A stretch of DNA of 32,416 nt from Caldisericaceae bacterium (GTDB taxonomy: Bacteria; Calditrichota; Calditrichia; Calditrichales; Calditrichaceae), in NCBI GenBank assembly GCA_021160885.1, contig JAGHBR010000127.1, forward strand, positions 1 through 32,416. The letters run 5' to 3'. Both the position numbers and the translations under genes were made by a program. Of the stretch, positions 15,487 through 23,495 are shown piece after piece. Below the pieces are notes generated by a model. The model saw nothing but the letters and a program-made list of their open reading frames with translations. It did not search any database and was not told where the DNA came from. Each line of letters opens with the position of its first letter. Position 1 is the first letter of the stretch.

Positions 15487-17121
15487 TTACCTTTTATTTT
15501 CTTCCAATAACCAGGTACGAACCAACTTAGCCGCATCTTCCGGTTTTTCGCTTACAAACTTGTAAACTTCACTAGTCATTTTATCATTTGCCATCAGTTT
15601 TGCTCTGGCTTCCGGGCTCAATTTTTTCATGAACATATCTTCCGGCAGGGCTAACAGTTCCTCACCCGCCACGTTTCCAGTTAACGCCGGAGCTTCCTGC
15701 TGGGCGTTTTCCGGAGCGCTCAATTGCTGTTTTTCATCATCCTGGCCGTTTGTCAGGGCTGGTGTTCCTTCAGGCCCTGGAATTATTAAGTTATTGATGC
15801 TGGTTTTGAGCAAATTGCGTAACAAAACGAAAGCCAACAGCAAACCAAGCGCAATTAAAGCGTATGTGATTAATTGTTGCCAAAAATCGAAGCCTATTTG
15901 ATCGATTAATTTGGGTTCTTCTACTTCAGGTTGATGGTTAACCAATTGCATGTTCTGTACTTCAACCACATCGCCGCGATCTTCATTGAAACCGACTGCA
16001 CTTTTAACCAGAGCAGCGATTTGATTCAATTCTTCTTCACTCCTGGGTTGATAAACCATTTGTACATTACCGTTTTCATCCGTTTGTTTCTCATATTTAC
16101 CATTTACCAGCACCGCAACCGCTAACCGTTTAATATTTCCGGAATTGGAGACATAGCGTTCGATGGTCTTACTCAATTCATAATTAGAAGTCACTTTGCG
16201 AACAGTATAATTATTTAGGGAATCAACCTGATCATTTGATGATTCAATGTATTCTTCCTGACTCAGCAATACCTTGCTTTCCGGATCGTATTCTTCACGC
16301 GTTCTTTCAATCTGATCAAAATCGAGTTCTGCGGTTACCTTTACCACAGCATTTTCCGGACCGACGACGCCTGCCACAATGCTTTTTACTTTCTCCTGCA
16401 GCGCTTTTTCTAATGCCTGCTGCATCTGGTACTGGCCGCTAACATTGGTCAGTAAATTGTCTTCCTTTTTTCCTTCTAAAAGAACATCCCCTCTTGAATC
16501 CATAACTACAACATTTTCCGGTTCAATGCCTTCCACGCTATTAGCAACCAAAGAGGCAATTCCTCTCAACTGCATGTTATTAAGGCTTGCTCCCGGTTTT
16601 AAATTAAGCACTACAGAAGCGCTGCCTTTTTTGTTTTCTTCGAACAAACGATCTTCCGGGATAACCAGATGCACGCGCGAACTTTGTACCTCATCAAATT
16701 GATTGATGGTGCGCATTAACTCACCTTCCAGAGCACGCTTCATATTCAATCGCTGCATAAAAGTGGTCATTCCCATCTTATTGTTTTCAAATAACTCGTA
16801 GCCGGTAATAGAATCTTTTAAATAACCAGCCTGTGCGTATTTTAGCCTTAGTTCTGCAACGGATTCTTTAGGAACGTAAATGCTTTTGCCCCCGTCTTCA
16901 ATCCGGTATGGAATCTGGGATTCCCTTAAATCACTGACGATGGAACTGGCCGCTTCCGAACTCAAATTGGCAAATAATAGATCATACTCTGTACGGTTGG
17001 CCCATAAAATTAGTACGATCAAGGCCGAAATAAATGACAATAGTACAGTACTAATGACCATTTTTTGTTTTAAGGAATATTGCTGAAAAATTTGCCAGAG
17101 TTTACCAGCTACCTGATTCAT
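15487..17121 (-). CDS. fliF: Flagellar MS-ring protein FliF
   Basis: FliF forms the MS ring in the inner membrane, the foundation on which the basal body is built. Seen: 544 residues. First membrane span at about 21-41 (VISTVLLSFISALIVLILW). Periplasmic ring-building motifs follow, with YRIEDGGKSIYVP, RVHLVIPEDRLF and ASVVLNLKPGASL. The second span is near 425-447 (LITYALIALGLLLAFVLL). The C-terminal tail has KLVRTWLLEE, the FliG-binding end. It follows fliE with a 25-base gap in the usual fliE-fliF-fliG order. Confidence 0.96.
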   Translation of the reverse strand: MNQVAGKLWQIFQQYSLKQKMVISTVLLSFISALIVLILWANRTEYDLLFANLSSEAASSIVSDLRESQIPYRIEDGGKSIYVPKESVAELRLKYAQAGYLKDSITGYELFENNKMGMTTFMQRLNMKRALEGELMRTINQFDEVQSSRVHLVIPEDRLFEENKKGSASVVLNLKPGASLNNMQLRGIASLVANSVEGIEPENVVVMDSRGDVLLEGKKEDNLLTNVSGQYQMQQALEKALQEKVKSIVAGVVGPENAVVKVTAELDFDQIERTREEYDPESKVLLSQEEYIESSNDQVDSLNNYTVRKVTSNYELSKTIERYVSNSGNIKRLAVAVLVNGKYEKQTDENGNVQMVYQPRSEEELNQIAALVKSAVGFNEDRGDVVEVQNMQLVNHQPEVEEPKLIDQIGFDFWQQLITYALIALGLLLAFVLLRNLLKTSINNLIIPGPEGTPALTNGQDDEKQQLSAPENAQQEAPALTGNVAGEELLALPEDMFMKKLSPEARAKLMANDKMTSEVYKFVSEKPEDAAKLVRTWLLEENKR

Positions 17122-17146
17122 GCTAAACCTCTTCCTGCTTTAGGCC

Positions 17147-17467
17147 TTAAACCTGCATGCGTGATAATTCCTGATACGATTCCAATAATTTATTGCGCAC
17201 TTCCAACATCAGTTGAAAACTGAGTTTGGCCTCTTCTAAAGTGGCCATAGCCTGGTGCAAATTTTGTGACCGGCCTTGAATAATATCAGCCACTTCGCTG
17301 GCGGCATTTTTTTGGGAATCATTTACTGCTTTTACAAATTCACTGATGGTGTCGCCAAAACTTTTAATTTTGGCAGAATCTGCACTATTTTGTTTTTCAA
17401 CAGCTGCAGATTTTCGGCCCTGCAATTCCCGGATATTAACACTTTGTAGTTTTTCAATTCCTGCCAT
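17147..17467 (-). CDS. fliE: Flagellar hook-basal body complex protein FliE
   Basis: FliE joins the MS ring and export gate to the rod and is among the first exported proteins. Seen: 106 residues. The start is polar; the conserved C-terminal half has SFGDTISEFVKAVNDSQKNA and LHQAMATLEEAKLSFQLMLE followed by VRNKLLESYQELSRMQV, the classic FliE ending. GGAG lies seven bases before the ATG. It sits downstream of flgB and flgC with one small unknown gene in between. Confidence 0.93.
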   Translation of the reverse strand: MAGIEKLQSVNIRELQGRKSAAVEKQNSADSAKIKSFGDTISEFVKAVNDSQKNAASEVADIIQGRSQNLHQAMATLEEAKLSFQLMLEVRNKLLESYQELSRMQV

Positions 17468-17477
17468 GGTCTTTCTC

Positions 17478-17768
17478 CTATCCTGTTACATCCAGTAACA
17501 TGCCAGACAATATTTTTTGAGCATTTGATTTACCATAAAAATTAAAGCTCATGTCGTATTCAAAAAGGCGCTTTAAGGTAATTTTTTCCTCTTTACTCAG
17601 GATATCGGCCGGAACCAGGTTTTTGCTCTTGTTAAAGCCTTTTATTTTGCTAAGTCGGCTGTATTTTTCAACCGATTTGGTCTCATCCGGTTTTTGAACC
17701 TTAGGACTTACCTGTTGGTAAGCCTTTTCCAGATGTTTGACACTCCAATTATTCGAAGAAATTCTCAT
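17478..17768 (-). CDS. Small unknown protein between flgC and fliE
   Basis: I do not recognise this 96-residue protein. Seen: a basic, polar N-terminal half (isoelectric character clearly basic) with no signal peptide or membrane span, then ILSKEEKITLKRLFEYDMSF and a hydrophobic-glycine end with FNFYGKSNAQKILSGMLLDV. It is tightly packed (8 bases after flgC, 10 before fliE), so it is almost certainly cotranslated with the rod proteins. Such a place suggests a rod or export accessory role, but this is inference. The standard flgB-flgC-fliE order has no gene here. It is probably real given its tight spacing and the absence of any better frame. Confidence 0.7.
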   Translation of the reverse strand: MRISSNNWSVKHLEKAYQQVSPKVQKPDETKSVEKYSRLSKIKGFNKSKNLVPADILSKEEKITLKRLFEYDMSFNFYGKSNAQKILSGMLLDVTG

Positions 17769-17776
17769 AGCTTCAC

Positions 17777-18274
17777 CTAAATGTTAAGTGCGTTTTTAGC
17801 CATTTTTTTCGCAGCATCAAGAACCGTAGCATTTGCTTCGTAGGCTCTTGATGAAGAAATTAAATCTACCATTTCTTCTACAACATTGACATTAGGCATA
17901 CGAACGTAGCCGTTCTCATCAGCACGTGGATGTCCTGGATTGTAAACCAGTTTTTCGCCCTTAACCTCAACGATTTTTGCTTTTAAAGGTTGTCCAGGTT
18001 TGGCTTTGATCGGGCCATCGGTTTCAATCATTGAGGGCAAATGATTTTTAGAATTTTTACGCATTTTTAAAGAAAGTTGGTTTAAAAATTCCGGACGGCG
18101 AATACGGGTACCTTTTTCTTCAACAATCATCTTACGATGGTAAAGCTTGCCATTTTTATCAGGCGCCCGTTCCGCGTTGGCAATATTTTCGGCAATCACA
18201 TCCATTTTTCGGACCTGGCTGTTTAAGCCAGACATGGTCCATTTAATAGCCGAAAAAATTCCATTTGCTTTCAT
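17777..18274 (-). CDS. flgC: Flagellar basal-body rod protein FlgC
   Basis: Proximal rod subunit, exported and assembled onto FliE and FlgB. Seen: 165 residues. The N-terminal part has IKWTMSGLNSQVRKMDVIAE followed by NIANAERAP, the rod-protein signature with the FlgC-type ANA ending. The middle contains GHPRADENGYVRMPNVNVVE, diagnostic of FlgC. The end EEMVDLISSSRAYEANATVL plus AAKKMAKNAL is the coiled-coil terminus. It starts 11 bases after the flgB stop. Confidence 0.96.
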   Translation of the reverse strand: MKANGIFSAIKWTMSGLNSQVRKMDVIAENIANAERAPDKNGKLYHRKMIVEEKGTRIRRPEFLNQLSLKMRKNSKNHLPSMIETDGPIKAKPGQPLKAKIVEVKGEKLVYNPGHPRADENGYVRMPNVNVVEEMVDLISSSRAYEANATVLDAAKKMAKNALNI

Positions 18275-18285
18275 GGTTTACTCCC

Positions 18286-18660
18286 TTACTGAGTTTTCCC
18301 AGTAATACTGGCGTTTAACATCCGATAATTGATAGCCAGTACTTTACTGGCAAATTCAAACCGAATCTGGTTCTCTGCCAATTCGCCCATCTCTCTTGTT
18401 AAATCCACTTCTTTCTGGCTTGAATCATTCTCTTTCACTTTGCTTTGAACCTGAGTGGGCATAGCAATGTGCCGATCTTTATCAGCCTTTAAAATGCCTT
18501 CCATTCGTGTTTTTAATTCGGCTGAAAAATCGGTGTTTACTCGTCGGTAATTAGGATTATTGGCATTGGCAATATTTTTGGCAATCGCTTCATGTTGCTT
18601 TGTGTAAACATCCAGCGATTTTTTAACCAATCCTAAATTCTGTAATTCAAATACTTTCAT
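18286..18660 (-). CDS. flgB: Flagellar basal-body rod protein FlgB
   Basis: First proximal rod subunit and first gene of the structural operon. Seen: 124 residues. LDVYTKQHEAIAKNIANANN followed by PNYRR is the FlgB signature; VDLTREMGELAENQIRFEFA and KVLAINYRMLNASI form the C-terminal helix. A strong GGAGG lies six bases before the ATG. A sigma-54-type promoter ends only about 20 bases upstream of the start, so the leader is very short. Confidence 0.95.
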   Translation of the reverse strand: MKVFELQNLGLVKKSLDVYTKQHEAIAKNIANANNPNYRRVNTDFSAELKTRMEGILKADKDRHIAMPTQVQSKVKENDSSQKEVDLTREMGELAENQIRFEFASKVLAINYRMLNASITGKTQ

Positions 18661-18682
18661 CTTTTACCTCCGCTTCTATTAA

Positions 18683-18699
18683 TACAAGGCCTGTGCCAA
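18683..18699 (-). promoter_or_regulatory. Sigma-54-type (-24/-12) promoter of the flgB operon
   Basis: The minus strand reads TTGGCACAGGCCTTGTA: TGGCACA, four bases, TTGT, against the consensus TGGCACG-N4-TTGC. The invariant GG of the -24 element and the G of the -12 element are at the exact spacing. Transcription would begin near 18671, just before the flgB ribosome site. Known: this promoter class needs an NtrC-type activator, and one is encoded at 21710-20334. Confidence 0.8.
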
Positions 18700-18817
18700 C
18701 TTTTTTACTGGTTGATGAAGGCAAAGGTTTTCTCGACATTAATTATTATTTTTACTTAAATTAGAAAAGTTTGAAATTAAACTAAAACCATCGCACATCA
18801 AGTTAACTTAGAAGGCT

Positions 18818-18832
18818 TGAGGAAAATATTTC
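18818..18832 (+). promoter_or_regulatory. Candidate activator-binding site upstream of the flgB promoter
   Basis: TGAGGAAAATATTTC, extended to a GGAAA-ATA-TTTCC inverted repeat, lies 119-133 bases upstream of the -24 element. The same 15 bases occur upstream of the cheY sigma-54 promoter (26388-26402). The rest of the 333-base gap 18661-18993 is AT-rich with no other recognised element apart from the terminator at 18929-18963. Confidence 0.55.
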
Positions 18833-18928
18833 CTTTCTCGCAATTAAATCTTTCCTCCCGCTTTGATGGAAGCAAATCTAAAACCTGAAAAAAGAGAGAA
18901 CAGCGAGAACGGAGAAAATTAAAAATAA

Positions 18929-18963
18929 AAATGGAGCATCGTTTTTTAAACAATGCTCCATTT
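18929..18963 (-). terminator. Intrinsic terminator after the CheD-HDOD gene
   Basis: AAATGGAGCAT and ATGCTCCATTT form an 11-base-pair stem around a 13-base loop, 31 bases past the stop. On the sense strand it is followed by TTATTTTTAATTTT, a good T tract. It separates the regulatory operon from the flgB operon. Confidence 0.85.
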
Positions 18964-18993
18964 GAGGGATAAATTCTATCAGGGACCCGGTTA

Positions 18994-20337
18994 TTACAAT
19001 TTTTCCGAAAATGAATGTAAATTATTAAACGGTATTCTTTCCAGAATATGTAAAATCTGGTTAGAATCCAGCCCCAGGTGCTGAACGGAAGCCATCAAAC
19101 TTTTTTCTTCAAATTTAGTAAGCACCAGGCCCGCTTTAAAGGAACTAACCAACAGATTAGCCAGATTGATTATGTGCATTAAGTATGGATAGGCATCATA
19201 TTTATCAAGCTGGTGATGAAATTCAATAGTATAAGCAAGCCTTTCTGGTAAATCCCACAATTTTGCCAGTTTAGCGCCAGCCTCAGTATGATCAATCTGA
19301 AAAACTTTTCGTTCTACATCAACTAAAGAAAGATTTTGATCATTGTACAAATTTCGGTAAAACATGGGATAAAAATGATCGACCCACTGGTCAAGTACAA
19401 TTTTTCCAATGTCATGCAATAATCCGGCCGTGTAGGCCAATTCGACTTCTATTTTTTTGGTTTCTCTGGCAATTTCTTCAGCTGCTTTAGCGACGCCCAG
19501 GGCATGCTGAAATAATCCGCCTTTACACAAAGAATATCCATTGTCCGCATCTTTGTAATAGTACTCCGTAAAGATGGAGAAAGTCAGTAATAAAATTCGC
19601 CTTTCGCCCAACATTACAACTGCCTGATCGATATTATCAATTTTGTTTTTGGGATTAAAATAAGCGGAATTGCAAAGATTAATAATTTTGGCTGTAAGCA
19701 CCTGATCCTGCCTAATTTCTTCACCAATTGTCGCCATCGAAACTTCAGAAGAATGTATCATGCGGATTACTTTTAAAGCGATTTGAGGGATTGGTTTAAT
19801 CTTTTGTATCACTGAATCAATATCTTCTAGTTCCGGAATTACATCGTGCTTACGGCGTTGCATAAAATTGGAACCCGTCAGGCTAAGGTCCACCTTAAAA
19901 TTCAAAAAATCAACCGTCATTTTGTAGCCAAAATAGCCGCCTGTTTCTTCCTGAACCAATTCAATTTTATTTTCGGTTAAAAATTTTTCAACTAGTTCGG
20001 TGGTACGTCCGCCAAAATCAAAAGCCAGGTCAATATCCGACACGTCTCCCATCAGGGCACCTCCGCCTAAATAGGCTTTCATATTCTCCCGTCGGGCACC
20101 TGTTTTCTCCAGTTCTTGCAAAAAAAGTGGCAGTCCGGTTAAAGCGTATTTTTTGGGATCTGGGACGCTTATTTTACTGGAAGGTTCTGGTAAAAGAATA
20201 TGGTAAATCCCCCCCACTTCCGCTTCTGTATCTAAAATGGCCAGCCCTACACAACTACCTAAAAATGCCTGAGCGCTAATATCGGTTTTATTGGTAACAA
20301 AAAATTCACCAGATGCAATAGTTTCAATACGATTCAT
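18994..20337 (-). CDS. CheD-HDOD fusion protein
   Basis: 447 residues with two domains. Residues 1 to about 165 are CheD-like: AFLGSCVGLAIL with Cys29, and GGIYHILLPEP with His46 exactly 17 residues later, as in CheD glutamine deamidases. The third catalytic position, Thr six residues before the Cys in Thermotoga CheD, is Gln23 here. Residues about 180-447 form an HDOD domain: IPQIALKVIRMI, INLCNSAYFNP, ALGVAKAAEEIARE and HDIGKI. Known: CheD deamidates chemoreceptor glutamines and interacts with CheC; HDOD proteins are regulatory, usually without proven catalysis. The start overlaps the ntrC-like stop as ATGA. Inference: a receptor-modifying or CheC/CheY-P-sensing module tied to flagellar regulation. 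The changed Thr makes deamidase activity uncertain. A canonical stand-alone cheD also exists at 27758. Confidence 0.88.
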   Translation of the reverse strand: MNRIETIASGEFFVTNKTDISAQAFLGSCVGLAILDTEAEVGGIYHILLPEPSSKISVPDPKKYALTGLPLFLQELEKTGARRENMKAYLGGGALMGDVSDIDLAFDFGGRTTELVEKFLTENKIELVQEETGGYFGYKMTVDFLNFKVDLSLTGSNFMQRRKHDVIPELEDIDSVIQKIKPIPQIALKVIRMIHSSEVSMATIGEEIRQDQVLTAKIINLCNSAYFNPKNKIDNIDQAVVMLGERRILLLTFSIFTEYYYKDADNGYSLCKGGLFQHALGVAKAAEEIARETKKIEVELAYTAGLLHDIGKIVLDQWVDHFYPMFYRNLYNDQNLSLVDVERKVFQIDHTEAGAKLAKLWDLPERLAYTIEFHHQLDKYDAYPYLMHIINLANLLVSSFKAGLVLTKFEEKSLMASVQHLGLDSNQILHILERIPFNNLHSFSEKL

Positions 20338-21710
20338 GATACCTCTTCAATCCCTTGTTCTTTGTATTCATTTAATTTATTACGTAGCGTTCGCACGGTA
20401 ATACCTAACAATTCTGCAGCCTTTGTTTTATGATTATTTGTTTTTTTAAGGGCAGCAAAAATCAGCTTACGCTCCATTTCTGCCAGAGGCATAACATCCA
20501 GCGAGCCGTTCTTTCCCTGGTTATTGGAACGATTTCCTTCTTCCTCAAATTTAAAGTGTTTTTCAGTGATCAATTCTTCTTTACCAGAGAACAAAATTGC
20601 TCTTTCCAACATATGTTTTAATTGACGAATATTTCCTGGCCAGGCATAATCCATTATTTTTTCCATTAAGGATGGCGCAATCTTTTTGCTTTTAAATTTA
20701 TATTTATCTTTGTAAATAGTCAGAAAATGATCTATGATCAATGGAATATCTTCTTTGCGTTCTCTTAAAGGTGGCAGGGTGATGGGAAATACATTCAGTC
20801 TAAAAAACAGATCTTCTCGAAACTTGCCAGAGTTGATCAATTCATCAATATCGCGATTCGTAGTAGCAATAACCCGCACATCAATGGAAATCTCTTCTGT
20901 ACTGCCCACGCGAGTAATCTTCATTTCCTGTAAAACTCGCAATAATTTAGCCTGTAAGGCATAAGGAATTTCGCTTATTTCATCCAACAAAATGGTGCCT
21001 TCGTGGCATTCTTCAAAAATCCCTTTCTGTTGACGATAAGCGCCGCTGAAAGCTCCTTTTTCGTGCCCGAACAATGTACTTTCGAATAATGTTTCGGGCA
21101 CGGCCGCACAATTAATTTTCCTGAATGGTTTTTCCGCCCGATCGGATCGATCGTGAATGGCTTGCGCCACAAGTTCTTTTCCCGTACCACTTTCTCCTCG
21201 AATAAATACCGTGGCATCGCTATTGGCTGCAATATCGATATATTCCAGTACTTCTTTGATGGAAGCGCTTTGTCCAACTATTTTATGATCGATGTGGTAT
21301 TTTTCTAATTTCTTTTTTAAAACAATATTCTCTTTTTGCAGATTCTGAAATTCAAAAAAGCGCTTAACACGAGATTCAATTTGATTAATGGAAAAAGGCT
21401 TGGTAATAAAATCGAAAGCGCCTTTTTGCATGGATTCAACAGCGCGACCGATGGTACCATAAGCGGTAATTACGATGGCTCCAATTTGAGGTTGTTTCTC
21501 TTTTGCCAGGCCAACTAATTCCACACCTTTAATGCCAGGCATCATTAAATCCGTTATTAACAGATCAACCTTTTCCCGATCTAAAATTTTTACCGCTTCA
21601 TTGCCGGAAGCAGCCACCAATACCTGATATCCGCATGATTTTAATGTTTCCTGCAATACTAATCTCAGGTGGTCGTCGTCATCTACAACAAGAATTTTAT
21701 GATTTTCCAT
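20334..21710 (-). CDS. NtrC-class sigma-54-dependent response regulator
   Basis: 458 residues: receiver, AAA+ and Fis-type DNA-binding domains. Seen: receiver acidic pocket DDDD at 10-13, phospho-acceptor Asp54 (LITDLMMPG), Thr82, Lys104; Walker A GESGTGKE at 172-179; sigma-54 contact loop GAFSGA at 219-224 (Thr of GAFTGA replaced by Ser); Walker B GTILLDE at 238-244; a C-terminal helix-turn-helix with TKAAELLGITVRTLRNKL. Known: such proteins open sigma-54 promoters, and FlrC/FlgR members control flagellar genes. Here two sigma-54-type promoters flank its operon, so it probably activates flgB and cheY transcription. No sensor kinase gene lies nearby. GGGAG precedes the ATG. Class is certain; the flagellar role is inferred. 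Confidence 0.93.
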   Translation of the reverse strand: MENHKILVVDDDDHLRLVLQETLKSCGYQVLVAASGNEAVKILDREKVDLLITDLMMPGIKGVELVGLAKEKQPQIGAIVITAYGTIGRAVESMQKGAFDFITKPFSINQIESRVKRFFEFQNLQKENIVLKKKLEKYHIDHKIVGQSASIKEVLEYIDIAANSDATVFIRGESGTGKELVAQAIHDRSDRAEKPFRKINCAAVPETLFESTLFGHEKGAFSGAYRQQKGIFEECHEGTILLDEISEIPYALQAKLLRVLQEMKITRVGSTEEISIDVRVIATTNRDIDELINSGKFREDLFFRLNVFPITLPPLRERKEDIPLIIDHFLTIYKDKYKFKSKKIAPSLMEKIMDYAWPGNIRQLKHMLERAILFSGKEELITEKHFKFEEEGNRSNNQGKNGSLDVMPLAEMERKLIFAALKKTNNHKTKAAELLGITVRTLRNKLNEYKEQGIEEVS

Positions 21711-21882
21711 TTTCTCCCGCCAGTTTGCGCTTCCCTGTTTTCCAAAGTCACAATTAATTTATAAGTCTTTGATTTCCAAAATACTGACAACTTTTTAACA
21801 GGTTGCCATATTTCTATTTTTAATTAAAAGTTACTTGTTAGCTATCGGAAAATTTCAATGATTCTTTAGACAGTTGACTAGT

Positions 21883-22452
21883 TTATCCCTTTTGCCGCTG
21901 GTAGGAATTCAACGCTTGTTTATTCTTTAACTTTTGACGCAATTCTTTTTCTTTTGCAGCTACTGATAAATTGGCCTCTTCAGGACGGATATCGTTTAAT
22001 ACTTTTTTAAGGCGATTAATTTCTTTTTGTAAAATTTTTATCTGTTCTTTTAGTTGTTGATTTTCTGCCTTCAACTCCAATTCATAAGAAGCTCTCTCAA
22101 ATAACGAAATAATTTGATCGATTCTAAAAGGTTTAATCATGTAATGGAAAGAAAATTCCCGCATGGCCTGGATGGCATATTTGATATTGTGGTATCCGGT
22201 CATGATAACAACTATTAAATCAGGGAAGGACTCCAACAATTTGATGCCCAGTTCAATCCCATTCATTTTCTGGTAGCCTAAATCCAGGTCTAGTAAGGCC
22301 AGGCCTAAAGGCTCAAATTTGCATTTTTTTAGCGCTTCTTCCGGATCGGATGCAGTAATCACTTTAAAGTTGTGTTCCTGCAAGCCTTCAGAAATCATCT
22401 CCACAATGGCAGGATCGTCATCTACGATCAAAATTGCTTTGTCTGTAAACAC
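21883..22452 (-). CDS. Response regulator receiver protein with C-terminal coiled coil
   Basis: 189 residues. Seen: a receiver domain (about 5-120) with acidic DDD at 11-13, likely phospho-acceptor Asp55 (ALLDLDLG), Thr84 (VIMTGY) and Lys106 (MIKPF). A charged coiled coil at about 120-150 (ELELKAENQQLKEQIKILQK) and a basic tail follow, with no DNA-binding or enzymatic domain. The start is GTG at 22452 with AGGGAAA upstream; no in-frame ATG is possible because a TAG lies just before. The coiled coil suggests dimerisation or docking to another protein. It lies between a GAF protein and the NtrC-class regulator and may belong to the same phosphorelay; this is inference. Confidence 0.85.
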   Translation of the reverse strand: MFTDKAILIVDDDPAIVEMISEGLQEHNFKVITASDPEEALKKCKFEPLGLALLDLDLGYQKMNGIELGIKLLESFPDLIVVIMTGYHNIKYAIQAMREFSFHYMIKPFRIDQIISLFERASYELELKAENQQLKEQIKILQKEINRLKKVLNDIRPEEANLSVAAKEKELRQKLKNKQALNSYQRQKG

Positions 22453-22478
22453 TGCTTTCCCTAAATCATATTTTGTAT

Positions 22479-22493
22479 ACCTACATTATAGGT
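22479..22493 (-). promoter_or_regulatory. Possible -10 element within a small palindrome
   Basis: The 60-base gap before the receiver gene has a perfect TATAAT (22490-22485 on the minus strand) inside the inverted repeat ACCTA-N5-TAGGT. No convincing -35 hexamer is found at 16-18 bases, so a secondary sigma-70-type promoter for the receiver, ntrC-like and CheD-HDOD genes is only a possibility. Confidence 0.25.
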
Positions 22494-22512
22494 CGGCTTT
22501 TTTAACACATTT

Positions 22513-23484
22513 TTAATGATTCATGACGACTTCCGAACGCAATTCATCAAAAAGGCGAATCCATAATTGATTAATGACTTCATACCCTTCTTTACCCGTC
22601 TGTGGATAGCTAATAGAAACGTATTTCAGATTAATTTGCACACCGTCCGATTGTTGACTGAAATTTTTTTCCAGCTCTTCTTTCAAACTGTTGCACAAGC
22701 TTTCGATGGTGAATAAATCAGCATTAGGGAAAATAAAAAAAGCTGTATCCAGCGTTAACCAAATAATATCGCCCAGGCGCCCCAATTTTTCATCAAAAAT
22801 TTTTTGATACGTTTGAACAATATCCTGCAATGCTACAGGGGAAAGCATTTCGTGCCAGAGTTGCAAACGAAAAATGGCAAAAGACACCGGGAAAACACCC
22901 AAACGCGCTTCATGAATTCTGTCTTTTATGATTTTACTAATGATGTTTTCAAATCTGCGTTGATGTTTTTTTAGGGGGCCAAAAACATGGAATATGGGCG
23001 CAATCAAATTCACAAAATTACCTAACACCCTCAGTATTGTCATTGAAGGATCAGGTTCAGATTCGTAAATGTGGACAATTAAGAAACCATTGATTTTTTC
23101 ATGAAAGCGGAAAGGAAATATGTAAATGGTCTTAAGTTTTTTTTCTAATGAATGAAGTTCTTCACCAATCTTGATCTTATTGCCAATATTACGAAAAACG
23201 GATGGCCGTTCCTTACGCACGATAAAATTGTTTATTTGCGTCAATAAATTAAAGCGCAAAATTTTTTCCAACAACGGATCAAAGTTGCGGCTTTTTACAA
23301 TCACAAAGTTTTCTTCTTCCTCTTTAAAGCGGGCAATACCCACATGAGGAATTTTAAAGTATTCTACACAAGTATCAAGAATCATATCCAGAGCCACGCC
23401 AAAATCTGTTACCTGATTAATCAGGAATACAACTTCACTCAGCTGAATGGCTACTTCACCAATATTTATTTTTTTATCTGGCAT
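22513..23484 (-). CDS. GAF domain protein with degenerate GGDEF domain
   Basis: 323 residues, cytoplasmic, no membrane span. Seen: residues about 18-165 pattern like a GAF sensory domain (VALDMILDTCVEYFKIPHVG, then INGFLIVHIYESEP). Residues about 185-320 keep the outline of a GGDEF fold (FAIFRLQLW, LGRLGDIIWLTLDTAFFIFP, INLKYVSISYP), but LDTAFF (245-250) stands where GGDEFA would be, so cyclic-di-GMP synthesis is not expected. Known: such degenerate domains act as nucleotide or protein sensors. It starts 11 bases after fapA with AGAGG upstream. Inference: a sensor feeding the regulators encoded just downstream. GAF call moderate, GGDEF relation moderate. Confidence 0.65.
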   Translation of the reverse strand: MPDKKINIGEVAIQLSEVVFLINQVTDFGVALDMILDTCVEYFKIPHVGIARFKEEEENFVIVKSRNFDPLLEKILRFNLLTQINNFIVRKERPSVFRNIGNKIKIGEELHSLEKKLKTIYIFPFRFHEKINGFLIVHIYESEPDPSMTILRVLGNFVNLIAPIFHVFGPLKKHQRRFENIISKIIKDRIHEARLGVFPVSFAIFRLQLWHEMLSPVALQDIVQTYQKIFDEKLGRLGDIIWLTLDTAFFIFPNADLFTIESLCNSLKEELEKNFSQQSDGVQINLKYVSISYPQTGKEGYEVINQLWIRLFDELRSEVVMNH

Positions 23485-23495
23485 TTTGTCCTCTT

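Noticed and set aside
21846..21856. GGAAAATTTC, similar to the shared activator-site palindrome
   Set aside because: The half-sites are spaced differently, and no -24/-12 promoter follows.
21711..21882. TTGTCA and TATAAA before the NtrC-class gene as a sigma-70 promoter
   Set aside because: The hexamers are about 20 bases apart, too far for a confident call in such AT-rich sequence.
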